This document shows, piece by piece, positions 32,925 to 41,559 of a stretch of DNA of 64,000 nt. A program made the position numbers and the translations under genes. The notes under the pieces are model-generated. The model was given only the letters and a program-made list of their open reading frames with translations. It was not told the origin of the DNA and ran no database searches. Origin of the DNA: an uncultured Flavobacteriaceae bacterium (GTDB lineage: Bacteria; Bacteroidota; Bacteroidia; Flavobacteriales; Flavobacteriaceae). The number at the start of each line of letters is the position of its first letter. Position 1 is the stretch's first letter. The stretch spans positions 124,001-188,000 of the forward strand of contig CANMXP010000008.1 in the NCBI GenBank assembly GCA_947501845.1. The letters run 5' to 3'.

Positions 32925-33521
32925 ATGAATAAAATATTATTTGTACTTGCCAGTATGTTAATTTTTGAATGCTATTCTCAACAGAAAAGCACTTTGAATG
33001 CACCAGAGTTAAAATCTAATGAGAAATTTGCAAAATTAAATGCAGAAAGAAACGAACAACATATATTACTAGATACTTTGGTTTTTAATCAAGATATGGA
33101 TGGAGAGCTTTTAGAAAAAAAGTATGCTTTAGGTTTAGACGAATTACAATTCTACAAACGATTTATTTTCGACAACAAAATTAATGAGAAGCAAATTTTA
33201 ATTGAAGAGCACAAAAAAACCGAAATCACTTATTTAGGAAAACTAAATGATTTAGACAAACAAGCATCTTATCATGTAATTACAAATTTTAAAATTATTG
33301 GAATTGGAGAAATGCCATCACCAAGAGGAGCAAGCTATATAGCTTTTTTAAATGATACATTGGACAGAGCTATCATTTATCTAATGGGCAGCCCCAACGA
33401 ATTGCCAAAAAAAATTGAAAATAATGTTTTGTATTTTACTTTGAAGTCTCAAAAAGTCGGAATATCGGTACTAGGTGGATTACCCCCAATGCTATGTCTT
33501 CCTATTATTGGATGTCAATAA
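32925..33521 (+). CDS. Uncharacterised exported protein
   Basis: 198 residues from the ATG at 32925, which gives a signal peptide ending near FECYSQQ (residues ~1-19). The frame is also open from 32889, but that would put 12 residues before the signal. The mature part has no family I recognise. The C-terminus ends with a hydrophobic Gly/Pro segment GGLPPMLCLPIIGCQ, which is unusual. It follows the helical-repeat gene by ~46 nt and converges on a TPR membrane protein gene 6 nt away. Confidence 0.6.
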   Translation: MNKILFVLASMLIFECYSQQKSTLNAPELKSNEKFAKLNAERNEQHILLDTLVFNQDMDGELLEKKYALGLDELQFYKRFIFDNKINEKQILIEEHKKTEITYLGKLNDLDKQASYHVITNFKIIGIGEMPSPRGASYIAFLNDTLDRAIIYLMGSPNELPKKIENNVLYFTLKSQKVGISVLGGLPPMLCLPIIGCQ

Positions 33522-33527
33522 AAACAT

Positions 33528-34250
33528 TTAAAAATCAGCCAATAGCTTTTCAACCTCTAATATAGTCGCTCTATAAATACGTTTATTAGGTTTTGTCATG
33601 TGCTGAGACTCTGTAGACACATCTTCAAGCACCTCTTTAGCTGCTTCTTTTTTATCTTTACTCAATAAAAATTTCGCATAAATCAAACGTTCATCATAAA
33701 AAGAGTATCGAATATCTATTTGTTTCAAATTTTCTTCGGCTTCTTCTAATTTCCCAACCCTTTCTAAAGCCAATCCATATAAAAATTGTGTTCTGGATTT
33801 TTTAAATTCTGGATGGTCTTTTATTCTTTCTACGTACAAAATAACATGTTCACAATCTTCAATGTTAAAATAAGCCTCTATTAATTGTTTAATAACATAA
33901 AAATCATTTTGCGAACTATCTTCCAAAGCTTCCAAATAGTGAGGAATTGCATTATTATAATCCTTAATTTCTAGATAAGCATCAGCCAAATTCATTCTGT
34001 TTTGATACGACTCAGAAAATTGAAGCTGTTTTTCTAAATCCCTTACTTTTTTGGTTGGATTTATAATGTGTGTGATTTCATTTGTAATCTTTTCTGCATC
34101 ACGTTTGTTATAAACCTGCGTAATCAAATAAATAATACAGCCTATAACTGGAATAAAAAATATTAAAAAGGCCCAATAGTAGGGATTTCTGTTTTTATAA
34201 AGGTGATACAAGCAAAAAGCCTGAAAAGCAATAATTAAGTAAAACGCCAT
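33528..34250 (-). CDS. TPR protein with N-terminal PLDc_N-type membrane segments
   Basis: 240 residues. Residues 1-46 form two membrane helices with NPYYWAFLIFFIPVIGCIIYLI, like the PLD-nuclease N-terminal domain. Residues ~80-235 carry TPR-like pairs (NRMNLADAYLEIKDYNNAIPHYLEAL, FLYGLALERVGKLEEAEENL). It is probably an inner-membrane scaffold with cytosolic repeats; the partner is unknown. Its start is one base from the end of yaaA on the same strand, suggesting co-transcription. Confidence 0.72.
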   Translation of the reverse strand: MAFYLIIAFQAFCLYHLYKNRNPYYWAFLIFFIPVIGCIIYLITQVYNKRDAEKITNEITHIINPTKKVRDLEKQLQFSESYQNRMNLADAYLEIKDYNNAIPHYLEALEDSSQNDFYVIKQLIEAYFNIEDCEHVILYVERIKDHPEFKKSRTQFLYGLALERVGKLEEAEENLKQIDIRYSFYDERLIYAKFLLSKDKKEAAKEVLEDVSTESQHMTKPNKRIYRATILEVEKLLADF

Positions 34251-34251
34251 A

Positions 34252-35010
34252 TTATCTAATAAAAACTAAATCGGTTTCTGTAGACATAGGCTCGCTAAAA
34301 TTATAGCCTTCATAATTAAAACCTTTTACATCATCTAAAGTATTAGCATTGGTATCAATAATATAACGTGTCATATAGCCTCTAGCCAGCTTGGCAAAAG
34401 TCATAATCGTTTTATATTCACCATTTTTTAAATCTTTAAAGTTTGCAGTAACCACTGGGACTTTTAGCGTTTTGGTATCGATGGCTTTAAAATATTCGTT
34501 ACTGGCTAGGTTTAAAAACAATTCACCATCTTCTAATTCTTCATTTAAAGCCTTGGTAATTTGCTTTTTCCAAAACTCATAAAGGTTCTTATTTTTTCCA
34601 ACGGGGAATTTAGTTCCCATTTCCAAGCGATAAGGTTGAATTAAATCTGTTGGTCTTAATATGCCATATAAACCTGAAATGATACGAACCGTATTTTGCA
34701 ACGTATCAATCTTTTCCTCAGCAATCGAGTAAGCGTCCAACCCTCTGTAGACATCACCACTAAAAGCATAAACTGCAGGTCGAGCATTATCTGCCGTAAA
34801 AGGCAATTGCCAATCTTGATTACGTTCATAGTTTAACCGACCCAAGGTATCAGAGATACTCATGAGTTTTGATAAGCTTTTGGCAGATTTCTTTTTAAGT
34901 AATTTATTTAAGCGCTCAGACTGTTTTAAAAACTGCGCCTCTGTATTTCTACTTGTTGGTAATTGACTTTCAAAATTGAGGGACTTTGCTGGTGATAGGA
35001 CTAATTTCAT
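34252..35010 (-). CDS. yaaA: Peroxide stress protein YaaA (UPF0246)
   Basis: 252 residues, the family length. MKLVLSPAKSLNFES, QLPFTADNARPAVYAFSGDVYRGLDA near residues 70-95, SGLYGILRPTDLIQPYRLEMG near 113-133, and NLASNEYFKAID near 167 are all characteristic. In E. coli YaaA lowers free iron during hydrogen peroxide stress and binds DNA. It is the first gene of a minus-strand pair with the TPR membrane protein. Confidence 0.93.
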   Translation of the reverse strand: MKLVLSPAKSLNFESQLPTSRNTEAQFLKQSERLNKLLKKKSAKSLSKLMSISDTLGRLNYERNQDWQLPFTADNARPAVYAFSGDVYRGLDAYSIAEEKIDTLQNTVRIISGLYGILRPTDLIQPYRLEMGTKFPVGKNKNLYEFWKKQITKALNEELEDGELFLNLASNEYFKAIDTKTLKVPVVTANFKDLKNGEYKTIMTFAKLARGYMTRYIIDTNANTLDDVKGFNYEGYNFSEPMSTETDLVFIR

Positions 35011-35035
35011 TAAAGCTATTTTTTAGTTAACTAAA

Positions 35036-35182
35036 TTACAATAATTCTTTTATTTCTCCATTTTCAAAACTAAAGTTATAATCACCTTTAATAATAAAAT
35101 TTGAAGCAAAGGCTTCCTCTTGGGTGGGATGCCATTTTTTCACAGGGTTATTTACTAAAATAAATAAACCTTCATCATTTCC
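35036..35182 (-). pseudogene. Remnant of an unidentified gene
   Basis: An open frame of ~48 codons without a start, ending GDYNFSFENGEIKELL and then a stop (35036-35038), with a stop codon directly upstream at 35183-35185. Its composition (NNPVKKWHPTQEEAFASNF) looks like real protein rather than random AT-rich DNA, so it is probably the 3' part of a decayed gene. The family is not recognised. It lies in the 35011-35360 spacer upstream of yaaA. Confidence 0.35.
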
Positions 35183-35311
35183 TTAAGCACAAAAACGAGT
35201 TAAGTTACCAATAAAAACATAACTTACTTATTACAAGATCATTGCTAATCAACCTCTATTACATACATTAATAAAGTACGAATAAAGCTATAATCAATAG
35301 ACGAAAACAAC

Positions 35312-35319
35312 TAATTTCG
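35312..35319 (+). promoter_or_regulatory. Promoter-like box upstream of the 35361 lipoprotein
   Basis: TAATTTCG, again the TTCG variant of TAnnTTTG, preceded by the same ACAAC context as the box at 28412, 41 nt before the start codon. The rest of the spacer between 35183 and 35360 shows nothing clear. Confidence 0.38.
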
Positions 35320-35360
35320 CGTTTAATTTTTTTTTTAAACCTCAAATTATAATTTTCAAC

Positions 35361-36638
35361 ATGAAAACAAACTTCTGCTCAATTTTATTATTAATTACTT
35401 TATGTCTAATCAATATAGGTTGTGACTCTAAAGATGATTCCGTTTTAGATCCCGACCACGACCCTAATGGAGAAACCAGTAATTCCATAGACTACGAAAA
35501 AGCGCTACTCCTAAAGTTCCCTTTATCTGAAATCGATACAGATTTAAAAGCCGATAAAGTTTCCATCCAACAGCCTAAGCTAAAAAACGGAATCCCTCAA
35601 GAAAAAGGAAAAATAACCATAGAATTAGAGAACAATGATATAAAGAAATTTAGTTTAAAGAAAGTTGATTTTAACGTTTCAGATTTTACCATTTCTCCAG
35701 CAATTGGAGAACAGAGTGTTATTCCTGGAAAAACTATAACTTATAAAATAACTTCAAAAAAAGAAACTGATATTTCTTTAGAGTATGATGTATTGGTGAT
35801 TATAAAAGATGTCCACCCTGCATTACAAAAACTTAAACTTAACGGCTTTAGCTTTTTGAAGGCCAATAACCCAGATCTTAGTCAAGATATAACAAGTATT
35901 GAAGTGAGAGAACATACAGGCCAAAGCTACCATGGAACAGTAATGGTTATTGTACCAAATGAAACTAATCTTTCTAATTTAATACCAACATTAGATTATG
36001 AAGGACGCTCTATCAAATTTACCACAGAACATTACAGAAACCATGCAGATTTTACAAATTATACCGAAGACAGTGCCGTTGACTTTAAATTTCCTAATAT
36101 TATTGCTTTTAGACTTTACAATAGTGATGAAACAAGGTATCGTGAGTATCGCATACTTGTCGATTTTAAAAAAATTATTGATTTTGGTGAAGAAAGTGTT
36201 ACTATAAATAACGGCAATCCAACAAGCGGTTTCAATACCTATGATAATGTTATTGGCTTCACCTATGAAGGTAATTATCCTATAACATCTGACTTATCTA
36301 ATCCAGATATAGAGATTACAAAAACACCCGCAAAGGATCCTGCAAATTATTATACTAACGTTCGTTTAAGAGAAGATAATCCTGCTGACAACGACGACAC
36401 TATCAATACAGGTGAAAAAGGAAAACTATATATTCAACTTAATTTCCCACTTAGTTTTATAGGAAACAATGATGGTTTTGGAAGTTACGAAGTAGATGCG
36501 ACCTTCAACACAATGCTTAACTCTTTTGCAACTCCCAATGTAAGTAATAATTTTGGAGGCCTAGAAAATCTAAATTTTATGGTTTATAACCCTATAAAAA
36601 TAAACATAAAGGCCACTGTTTTTGTGACTACAGAATGA
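35361..36638 (+). CDS. Uncharacterised cell-surface lipoprotein with beta-sandwich-like domains
   Basis: 425 residues with a lipoprotein signal (LITLCLINIGC, Cys at about 21) and an acidic low-complexity linker after it (DSKDDSVLDPDHDPNGETS), common in surface-exposed Bacteroidota lipoproteins. The body is rich in beta strands. Residues ~155-275 (LQKLKLNGFSF...ITSIEVREHTG...VMVIVPNETNLSNLIPTLDYEG) resemble the DUF5018-type Ig-like repeat found in glycan-locus lipoproteins. It is single and ends at a strong terminator. Function unknown. Confidence 0.66.
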   Translation: MKTNFCSILLLITLCLINIGCDSKDDSVLDPDHDPNGETSNSIDYEKALLLKFPLSEIDTDLKADKVSIQQPKLKNGIPQEKGKITIELENNDIKKFSLKKVDFNVSDFTISPAIGEQSVIPGKTITYKITSKKETDISLEYDVLVIIKDVHPALQKLKLNGFSFLKANNPDLSQDITSIEVREHTGQSYHGTVMVIVPNETNLSNLIPTLDYEGRSIKFTTEHYRNHADFTNYTEDSAVDFKFPNIIAFRLYNSDETRYREYRILVDFKKIIDFGEESVTINNGNPTSGFNTYDNVIGFTYEGNYPITSDLSNPDIEITKTPAKDPANYYTNVRLREDNPADNDDTINTGEKGKLYIQLNFPLSFIGNNDGFGSYEVDATFNTMLNSFATPNVSNNFGGLENLNFMVYNPIKINIKATVFVTTE

Positions 36639-36735
36639 TAAATTATCATTCTTAATTTATATAAACCATGTAATAATTATTTAGCTGAAAGAGACTAAAT
36701 TCTAAGCAAAAAACAAAACCATTTAGGTTCTAAAC

Positions 36736-36766
36736 AAAAGGTCTTCTCAAAAAGAAGGCCTTTTTT
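36736..36766 (+). terminator. Intrinsic terminator after the lipoprotein gene
   Basis: A 12-bp stem with one G-U pair (AAAAGGTCTTCT 36736-36747 with AGAAGGCCTTTT 36753-36764), a 5-nt loop and a T run to 36766. The rest of the 36639-36979 spacer holds no gene that I can see. Confidence 0.85.
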
Positions 36767-36979
36767 GCACGCTAACTTTAAAACATCTAGCTCTAAACAA
36801 AAGCAAAAAAAAGACTTAACCTACTCATTACAAATACATTTCATAAACAAAAACACTGTGACTCGGTGCGATTTTCTTGGCTTTGTCAGAAAAATTATCG
36901 AACTTCGTTAAGCATTGAATATAAATCTACCTACGCTAAGTTTTTCAATATTAAAACAACTAATAAAAGTTAATATTAT

Positions 36980-37576
36980 ATGGAAGATAAGTTTTACATT
37001 GCCATAATAACTGCTGTTTTTGCTCTTACCACAGCCATTGTACAATTAATAATAACTAGAAAAAACGCTGTTAAAATTGAAACATTAAAAAGTAAATTAG
37101 ATATTTCGAAAACCTATAGTGAAGAGCTAATTAAAGCCTATGCAGATTCGTTTTTCGACAATTTTCAGGATGAACTAAATTTTTTAAAAAGTTATTTAAA
37201 AGAACTACAACTGCACAAAGAATACCTAAGAGATATTATTAAATATCCAGATGAATATTCGCCTAATACAACCAAAGAAGCATTATTAGAACGCCAGCAT
37301 ACTATTATTGATTTATATTCAAAATCGCAATTAAGTATTTCAGAAAGCACTCAGAAAAAAGCCCACTATTTAAAAAACTTAATCATTGAAAGTACAGAAA
37401 TTACGGTAGAATTTCTAAAAATAAAAGATAAGGAAAAGAAAACCTTATTATTGAATATTTTAGACGAATTGAATAAAGAGCATCAGGATTTACGCCAGAT
37501 AGCAAAGGATGAACTAAATAATTTATTTAAAAGCATTGATTTGCATGTAAATAAAAAAATTGGTCATCATGTTTAA
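36980..37576 (+). CDS. Uncharacterised membrane-anchored helical protein (first of an overlapping pair)
   Basis: 198 residues. One membrane helix at residues ~5-26 (FYIAIITAVFALTTAIVQLII), then a predominantly helical, charged cytosolic part with coiled-coil character to the end (LKSKLDISKTYSEELIKAYADSF, EKKTLLLNILDELNKEHQDLRQIAKDEL). No family recognised. Its last 8 nt overlap the next gene. The pair stands alone between a terminator and a convergent rluD, and the two products probably work together. Confidence 0.6.
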   Translation: MEDKFYIAIITAVFALTTAIVQLIITRKNAVKIETLKSKLDISKTYSEELIKAYADSFFDNFQDELNFLKSYLKELQLHKEYLRDIIKYPDEYSPNTTKEALLERQHTIIDLYSKSQLSISESTQKKAHYLKNLIIESTEITVEFLKIKDKEKKTLLLNILDELNKEHQDLRQIAKDELNNLFKSIDLHVNKKIGHHV

Positions 37577-38120
37577 TGAAGTAGACATTTCCTCTATAGA
37601 CACTATTGATAAGCTAAAAAAGGCTCCCATGAACATAATTATTTGTGGAACCCCTTATTGGGATAGAATATATTGTGAGATTATGAAAACACACCTACGG
37701 CATCTTGAATATAATTTCAAAATCCATAGATTCCATAGTGTTCTCGATTTCGAAGAATTATTAACGACCATGAACAGTACCGACATCGATAACATACATG
37801 CTTTCATTTCTCATAATCATAGTAATAGTCAAATCGTTTTATCTAAATTAAACAATAGGAAATTAAAAAGTAACAAGAATATTTGCGTAACGGTCTCTAG
37901 TATTCGGGATGATAACAGAAGCTTTGACTTTATCGCTTCGGTTAAATCTAAATTATCAGGTTCTATAGAAATTTTTATCGATGTATTTATGGAAGCGGGG
38001 CAAGCAGCATACATTGAATTCTTCGGTGCATTAACTGAACGATGGCTTTATTATATAAAATGCAGAAATGAAGGCATAAATCCAGAACATCGAACTATCG
38101 ATTTACATAAATATATATAG
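37569..38120 (+). CDS. Uncharacterised cytosolic alpha/beta protein (second of an overlapping pair)
   Basis: 183 residues from the ATG at 37569, which overlaps the previous stop (ATGTTTAATGA); a TTG at 37560 is an alternative. No signal or membrane helix. Alternating strands and helices (PMNIIICGTPYWDRIYCEIM, IDNIHAFISHNHSNSQIVLSKL, KNICVTVSSIRDD) suggest a Rossmann-like or receiver-like fold. The C-terminal half has EAGQAAYIEFFGALTERWLYYIK. No family recognised. Tight overlap with a membrane-anchored coiled-coil gene suggests a two-component functional unit of unknown role. Confidence 0.58.
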   Translation: MFNEVDISSIDTIDKLKKAPMNIIICGTPYWDRIYCEIMKTHLRHLEYNFKIHRFHSVLDFEELLTTMNSTDIDNIHAFISHNHSNSQIVLSKLNNRKLKSNKNICVTVSSIRDDNRSFDFIASVKSKLSGSIEIFIDVFMEAGQAAYIEFFGALTERWLYYIKCRNEGINPEHRTIDLHKYI

Positions 38121-38223
38121 TTACAACAAAGTATTATCTGTAACATAGATTATCGTGAGTTATTCAATTGTGATTATTGAGAATAATATTAAGGCTGTTT
38201 ATTTAAGCCTAGAATACGAAAAC

Positions 38224-39261
38224 CTAATCCAATTCCTGATTCTTAGTATAAGTCTTCCATTTTTCAATACACTGCTGCATATCATCTGGAATGGGCGTAT
38301 CAAATCGCATAAACTCGCCTGTTTTTGGATGCATAAACCCTAAAGTTTTAGCATGTAATGCCTGACGTGGCAATACTTTAAAACAATTTTCTACAAACTG
38401 TTTGTACTTCGTAAAAGTAGTCCCCTTTAGTATTCTTTCACCTCCATAGCGAGCATCATTAAAAAGCGTATGCCCAATGTGCTTCATGTGCACACGTATT
38501 TGGTGTGTACGTCCCGTTTCTAACTTGCAAGATACCAACGTGACATAACCCAAACGTTCTAAAACTTTATAATGGGTTACAGCAGGCTTACCTTTATAAG
38601 CTTCATCTTCTAAAAACACGGTGTTTTGTAATCGATTTTTAGGGTGACGGCCAATATGACCTTCAATACGGCCTTCATCTTCTTCTATATGTCCCCAAAC
38701 AAGTGCGACATATTCGCGCTCGCTCGTTTTTTTAACAAACTGTAACGATAAATGTGCCATCGCCTTTTCGGTTTTTGCAACCACTAAAAGTCCGCTGGTA
38801 TCCTTATCTATTCTGTGCACCAATCCAGGACGCTCACTAGAATTATTTGGTAAATTATTAAACCGATGAATTAAAGCATTTATAAGTGTCCCCGAATAAT
38901 TACCATGACCGGGGTGGACTACCATACCTGCTGGTTTATTGACTACGAGAAGCTCATCATCTTCGTAAACCACATCAATAGGAATGTCTTCACCTACTAA
39001 TAAATTTTCATGTGGTGGGTGTGTAAATAATACACGTATTTTGTCTAAAGGTTTTACTTTATAGCTGGATTTTACAGCCTCATCATTAACAAAAATACTA
39101 CCGCTTTTTGCAGCTGCCTGAATTTTGTTTCGAGTGGCATTTTCAACAAAATTCATTAAATATTTATCTATGCGCAAAGGTGTTTGCCCTTTGTCGACCG
39201 TAAAAGCATAATGTTCGTAAAGATTATCTTCGTCTGGCAATTGCGGTGTATAATCGTCCAT
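38224..39261 (-). CDS. rluD: Ribosomal large-subunit pseudouridine synthase, RluD type
   Basis: 345 residues. An S4 RNA-binding domain (RIDKYLMNFVENATRNKIQAAAKSG, residues ~29-53) is followed by the RluA/RluD catalytic domain with VNKPAGMVVHPGHGN near 108, the catalytic Asp in HRIDKDTSGLLVVAKT near 149-164 and GRTHQIRVHM near 249. RluD makes pseudouridines in helix 69 of 23S rRNA. It is 36 nt downstream of the PASTA protein gene on the minus strand, and likely co-transcribed with it. Confidence 0.92.
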   Translation of the reverse strand: MDDYTPQLPDEDNLYEHYAFTVDKGQTPLRIDKYLMNFVENATRNKIQAAAKSGSIFVNDEAVKSSYKVKPLDKIRVLFTHPPHENLLVGEDIPIDVVYEDDELLVVNKPAGMVVHPGHGNYSGTLINALIHRFNNLPNNSSERPGLVHRIDKDTSGLLVVAKTEKAMAHLSLQFVKKTSEREYVALVWGHIEEDEGRIEGHIGRHPKNRLQNTVFLEDEAYKGKPAVTHYKVLERLGYVTLVSCKLETGRTHQIRVHMKHIGHTLFNDARYGGERILKGTTFTKYKQFVENCFKVLPRQALHAKTLGFMHPKTGEFMRFDTPIPDDMQQCIEKWKTYTKNQELD

Positions 39262-39297
39262 TTTTATTAAAATTAGATATTAATAGACCGCTTAATT

Positions 39298-39852
39298 TTA
39301 AGGTCTTTTACCATTCCCTAAAACCAAATCTATTTTTGAAGTTTTTGCTAACTTATCCCCTTCTTTAATAGCTTTTCCTTTGTAACGCATTTTTAATACA
39401 AGGTCTTTACCTATATTATTTTCGTAAGTAACTTTACCTACCTGAAAGCCTAAAGCTTCTAACATAGGTTTTGCTTGCCTAAAGGTACGTTCTTTTAAGT
39501 TTGGAACTTGTATCTTTCTGTATCCAGACGGGTTAAGTGTTAAATATATTTTTCTATTCTCCTTAACTTTTGTTCCTGCTGGCGGTTCCTGTTCGATAAC
39601 CGAAAACTTAGGATACTTTGGATTAAAGTTAGCAGAATCTTGAATTTGCATCACCAAATTATTCTCTTTTAATTCCAAGTCTGCAACGCTAATGGATTTA
39701 CCTGTTAAGTCTGGAACCATTTCAAAATCACCGTGATTTGTTGAAGACTTTAACCATTTAAGCATAATAAAACACAAAATAAATACAGCAACTAACGCTA
39801 ATGCTATTTGTTTTAAAAATATTTTACTAGTAAGGAATTTAAATAGGCTCAT
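39298..39852 (-). CDS. PASTA-domain membrane protein
   Basis: 184 residues. One membrane helix at residues ~14-31 (LALVAVFILCFIML), then an extracytoplasmic part with PASTA repeats: MVPDLTGKSISVADLELKENNLVM (~42-65), IQVPNLKERTFRQAKPMLEALGFQVG (~114-139), and a third partial. PASTA domains bind muropeptides or lipid II in other proteins. The gene precedes rluD, and ddl (cell-wall precursor synthesis) is divergent 178 nt away. Function within this is inferred. Confidence 0.85.
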   Translation of the reverse strand: MSLFKFLTSKIFLKQIALALVAVFILCFIMLKWLKSSTNHGDFEMVPDLTGKSISVADLELKENNLVMQIQDSANFNPKYPKFSVIEQEPPAGTKVKENRKIYLTLNPSGYRKIQVPNLKERTFRQAKPMLEALGFQVGKVTYENNIGKDLVLKMRYKGKAIKEGDKLAKTSKIDLVLGNGKRP

Positions 39853-39872
39853 TTATAAATTTTTCGATAAGG

Positions 39873-39880
39873 CAAATATA
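39873..39880 (-). promoter_or_regulatory. Promoter -7 box for the PASTA-rluD unit
   Basis: On the minus strand this reads TATATTTG, an exact TAnnTTTG match, 20 nt before the start codon at 39852. The nearest upstream TTG is 26 bp away, longer than usual. Confidence 0.5.
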
Positions 39881-40030
39881 TAAAAACAGAACTGTTTTTT
39901 CTTTTGCAATATATATGATATTTTAGCTTGACTTATATTAACTTATAAATAGATACGTTTTATCATCTATTCTTAGATGGATACAAATTATAATTGAAAA
40001 GGTTTTCGTCTTTGCGGAAATAAAAAAAAT

Positions 40031-41017
40031 ATGCTTACAAAAAAAAATATTGCTATAATCATGGGAGGGTTTTCTAGTGAATATGAAATCTCTCTAAAAA
40101 GCGGAAACGTCGTTTATGAAACTCTGGATGCTACAAAATATAACGGATATCGCATTCATATATTTAAAGACAAATGGGTATACGTAGATGCTAACAATGC
40201 TGAATTCCCTGTTAATAAGGATGATTTTTCTGTGCGAGTTGCCAATCGTGTTATTACTTTCGACTGTGTTTTTAATGCTATACACGGATCTCCTGGTGAA
40301 GATGGATTTATGCAAGGCTATTTTGAGTTGCTAAACATACCGCATACAAGCTGTGGAATGTATCAAGCTGCCTTAACATTTAATAAACGTGACTGCCTAA
40401 GTGTTTTAAAGCCTTATGGTATTAAAACAGCAGTTTCTTTTTATATAAATCTGGGAGACACTATTAATGAAGACAACATCATCGATAAAGTAGGTCTGCC
40501 TTGTTTTGTTAAAGCCAATAAGGCAGGAAGTAGTTTTGGAGTCACTAAGGTGCATAAAAAAGAAGATTTACAAAACGCTATTGCTATTGCTTTTAAAGAA
40601 GATGATGAAATTATTATCGAGTCTTTTTTAGATGGCACCGAAGTTTCTGTTGGTGTTATTACGTATCAAGGAGAAACCAAAGTATTACCTATCACTGAAA
40701 TTGTAAGTGAAAATGATTTTTTTGATTATGAAGCTAAATATTTAGGTAAATCTCAAGAGATAACGCCTGCTAGATTAAGTAAAGAACAAGAAAACAAAGT
40801 AAACGTACTTGCCAAAAAAGTATATGAAGTTTTAAAAATGAAAGGCTTCTCTCGTACCGAATTTATTTTTAAAGACGGTGAACCTCATATATTGGAAATG
40901 AATACAGTGCCTGGGCTAACAAAAGAAAGTATTTTACCACAGCAAGCCGCTGCTGCTGGTATTTCGCTAGTAGATTTATTTAGCAATGCTATTGAAGAGG
41001 CTTCAATTAAACCATAA
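40031..41017 (+). CDS. ddl: D-alanine--D-alanine ligase
   Basis: 328 residues, ATP-grasp fold. The N-terminal IIMGGFSSEYEISLKSG with the Ser/Glu substrate residues near 11-15, the HGSPGEDGFMQGYFELL loop near 86-102, the KANKAGSSFGVTKV phosphate loop near 163-176 and the metal-binding EMNTVPGLT near 290-298 are all present. It joins two D-Ala for peptidoglycan precursors. It has its own start, divergent from the PASTA-rluD pair, and coaD follows 86 nt downstream. Confidence 0.95.
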   Translation: MLTKKNIAIIMGGFSSEYEISLKSGNVVYETLDATKYNGYRIHIFKDKWVYVDANNAEFPVNKDDFSVRVANRVITFDCVFNAIHGSPGEDGFMQGYFELLNIPHTSCGMYQAALTFNKRDCLSVLKPYGIKTAVSFYINLGDTINEDNIIDKVGLPCFVKANKAGSSFGVTKVHKKEDLQNAIAIAFKEDDEIIIESFLDGTEVSVGVITYQGETKVLPITEIVSENDFFDYEAKYLGKSQEITPARLSKEQENKVNVLAKKVYEVLKMKGFSRTEFIFKDGEPHILEMNTVPGLTKESILPQQAAAAGISLVDLFSNAIEEASIKP

Positions 41018-41103
41018 TCACAACAAAATCAACAAATTAAGACTTATTTAGTCAGAAAAATAATAAGTTTTAAAAATTAAATAAAATTTGTAACTTTAAG
41101 AAC

Positions 41104-41559
41104 ATGAAACAAGCCATATTCCCTGGATCTTTCGATCCTATAACATTGGGGCATTATGATATTATAAAACGTGGTGTAACCCTTTTTGATGAAGTGATTG
41201 TGGCAATAGGTGTAAATGCTGACAAAAAGTATATGTTCTCTTTAGAGGAACGAAAACAATTTATTGAGGAAGCTTTTGCTGATGAACCTAAAATAAAAGT
41301 TGTTACTTACAAAGGGTTAACAGTAGATTTTTGTCAAGAAATAGGCATAGAGTTTATATTACGTGGACTTCGTAATCCTGCAGATTTTGAATTTGAAAAA
41401 GCTATTGCTCATACAAACCGTGACTTAGCTCCCATTGAAACGGTATTCCTTTTAACATCGGCAGACACCTCATATATAGCATCATCCATTGTAAGAGATG
41501 TTATAAGAAATAATGGAGATTACACAAAACTTGTACCTAAAAGCGTAAAAATTAAATGA
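41104..41559 (+). CDS. coaD: Phosphopantetheine adenylyltransferase
   Basis: 151 residues, the usual size. The nucleotidyltransferase motif FPGSFDPITLGHYDII near residues 5-20 contains the TxGH catalytic His, RGLRNPADFEFE near 90-101 and the C-terminal SSIVRDV near 130 are conserved. It makes dephospho-CoA from phosphopantetheine and ATP. The stop overlaps the start of the next gene by 4 nt (ATGA). A TAACTTTA box lies only 5 nt upstream of its ATG. Confidence 0.95.
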   Translation: MKQAIFPGSFDPITLGHYDIIKRGVTLFDEVIVAIGVNADKKYMFSLEERKQFIEEAFADEPKIKVVTYKGLTVDFCQEIGIEFILRGLRNPADFEFEKAIAHTNRDLAPIETVFLLTSADTSYIASSIVRDVIRNNGDYTKLVPKSVKIK

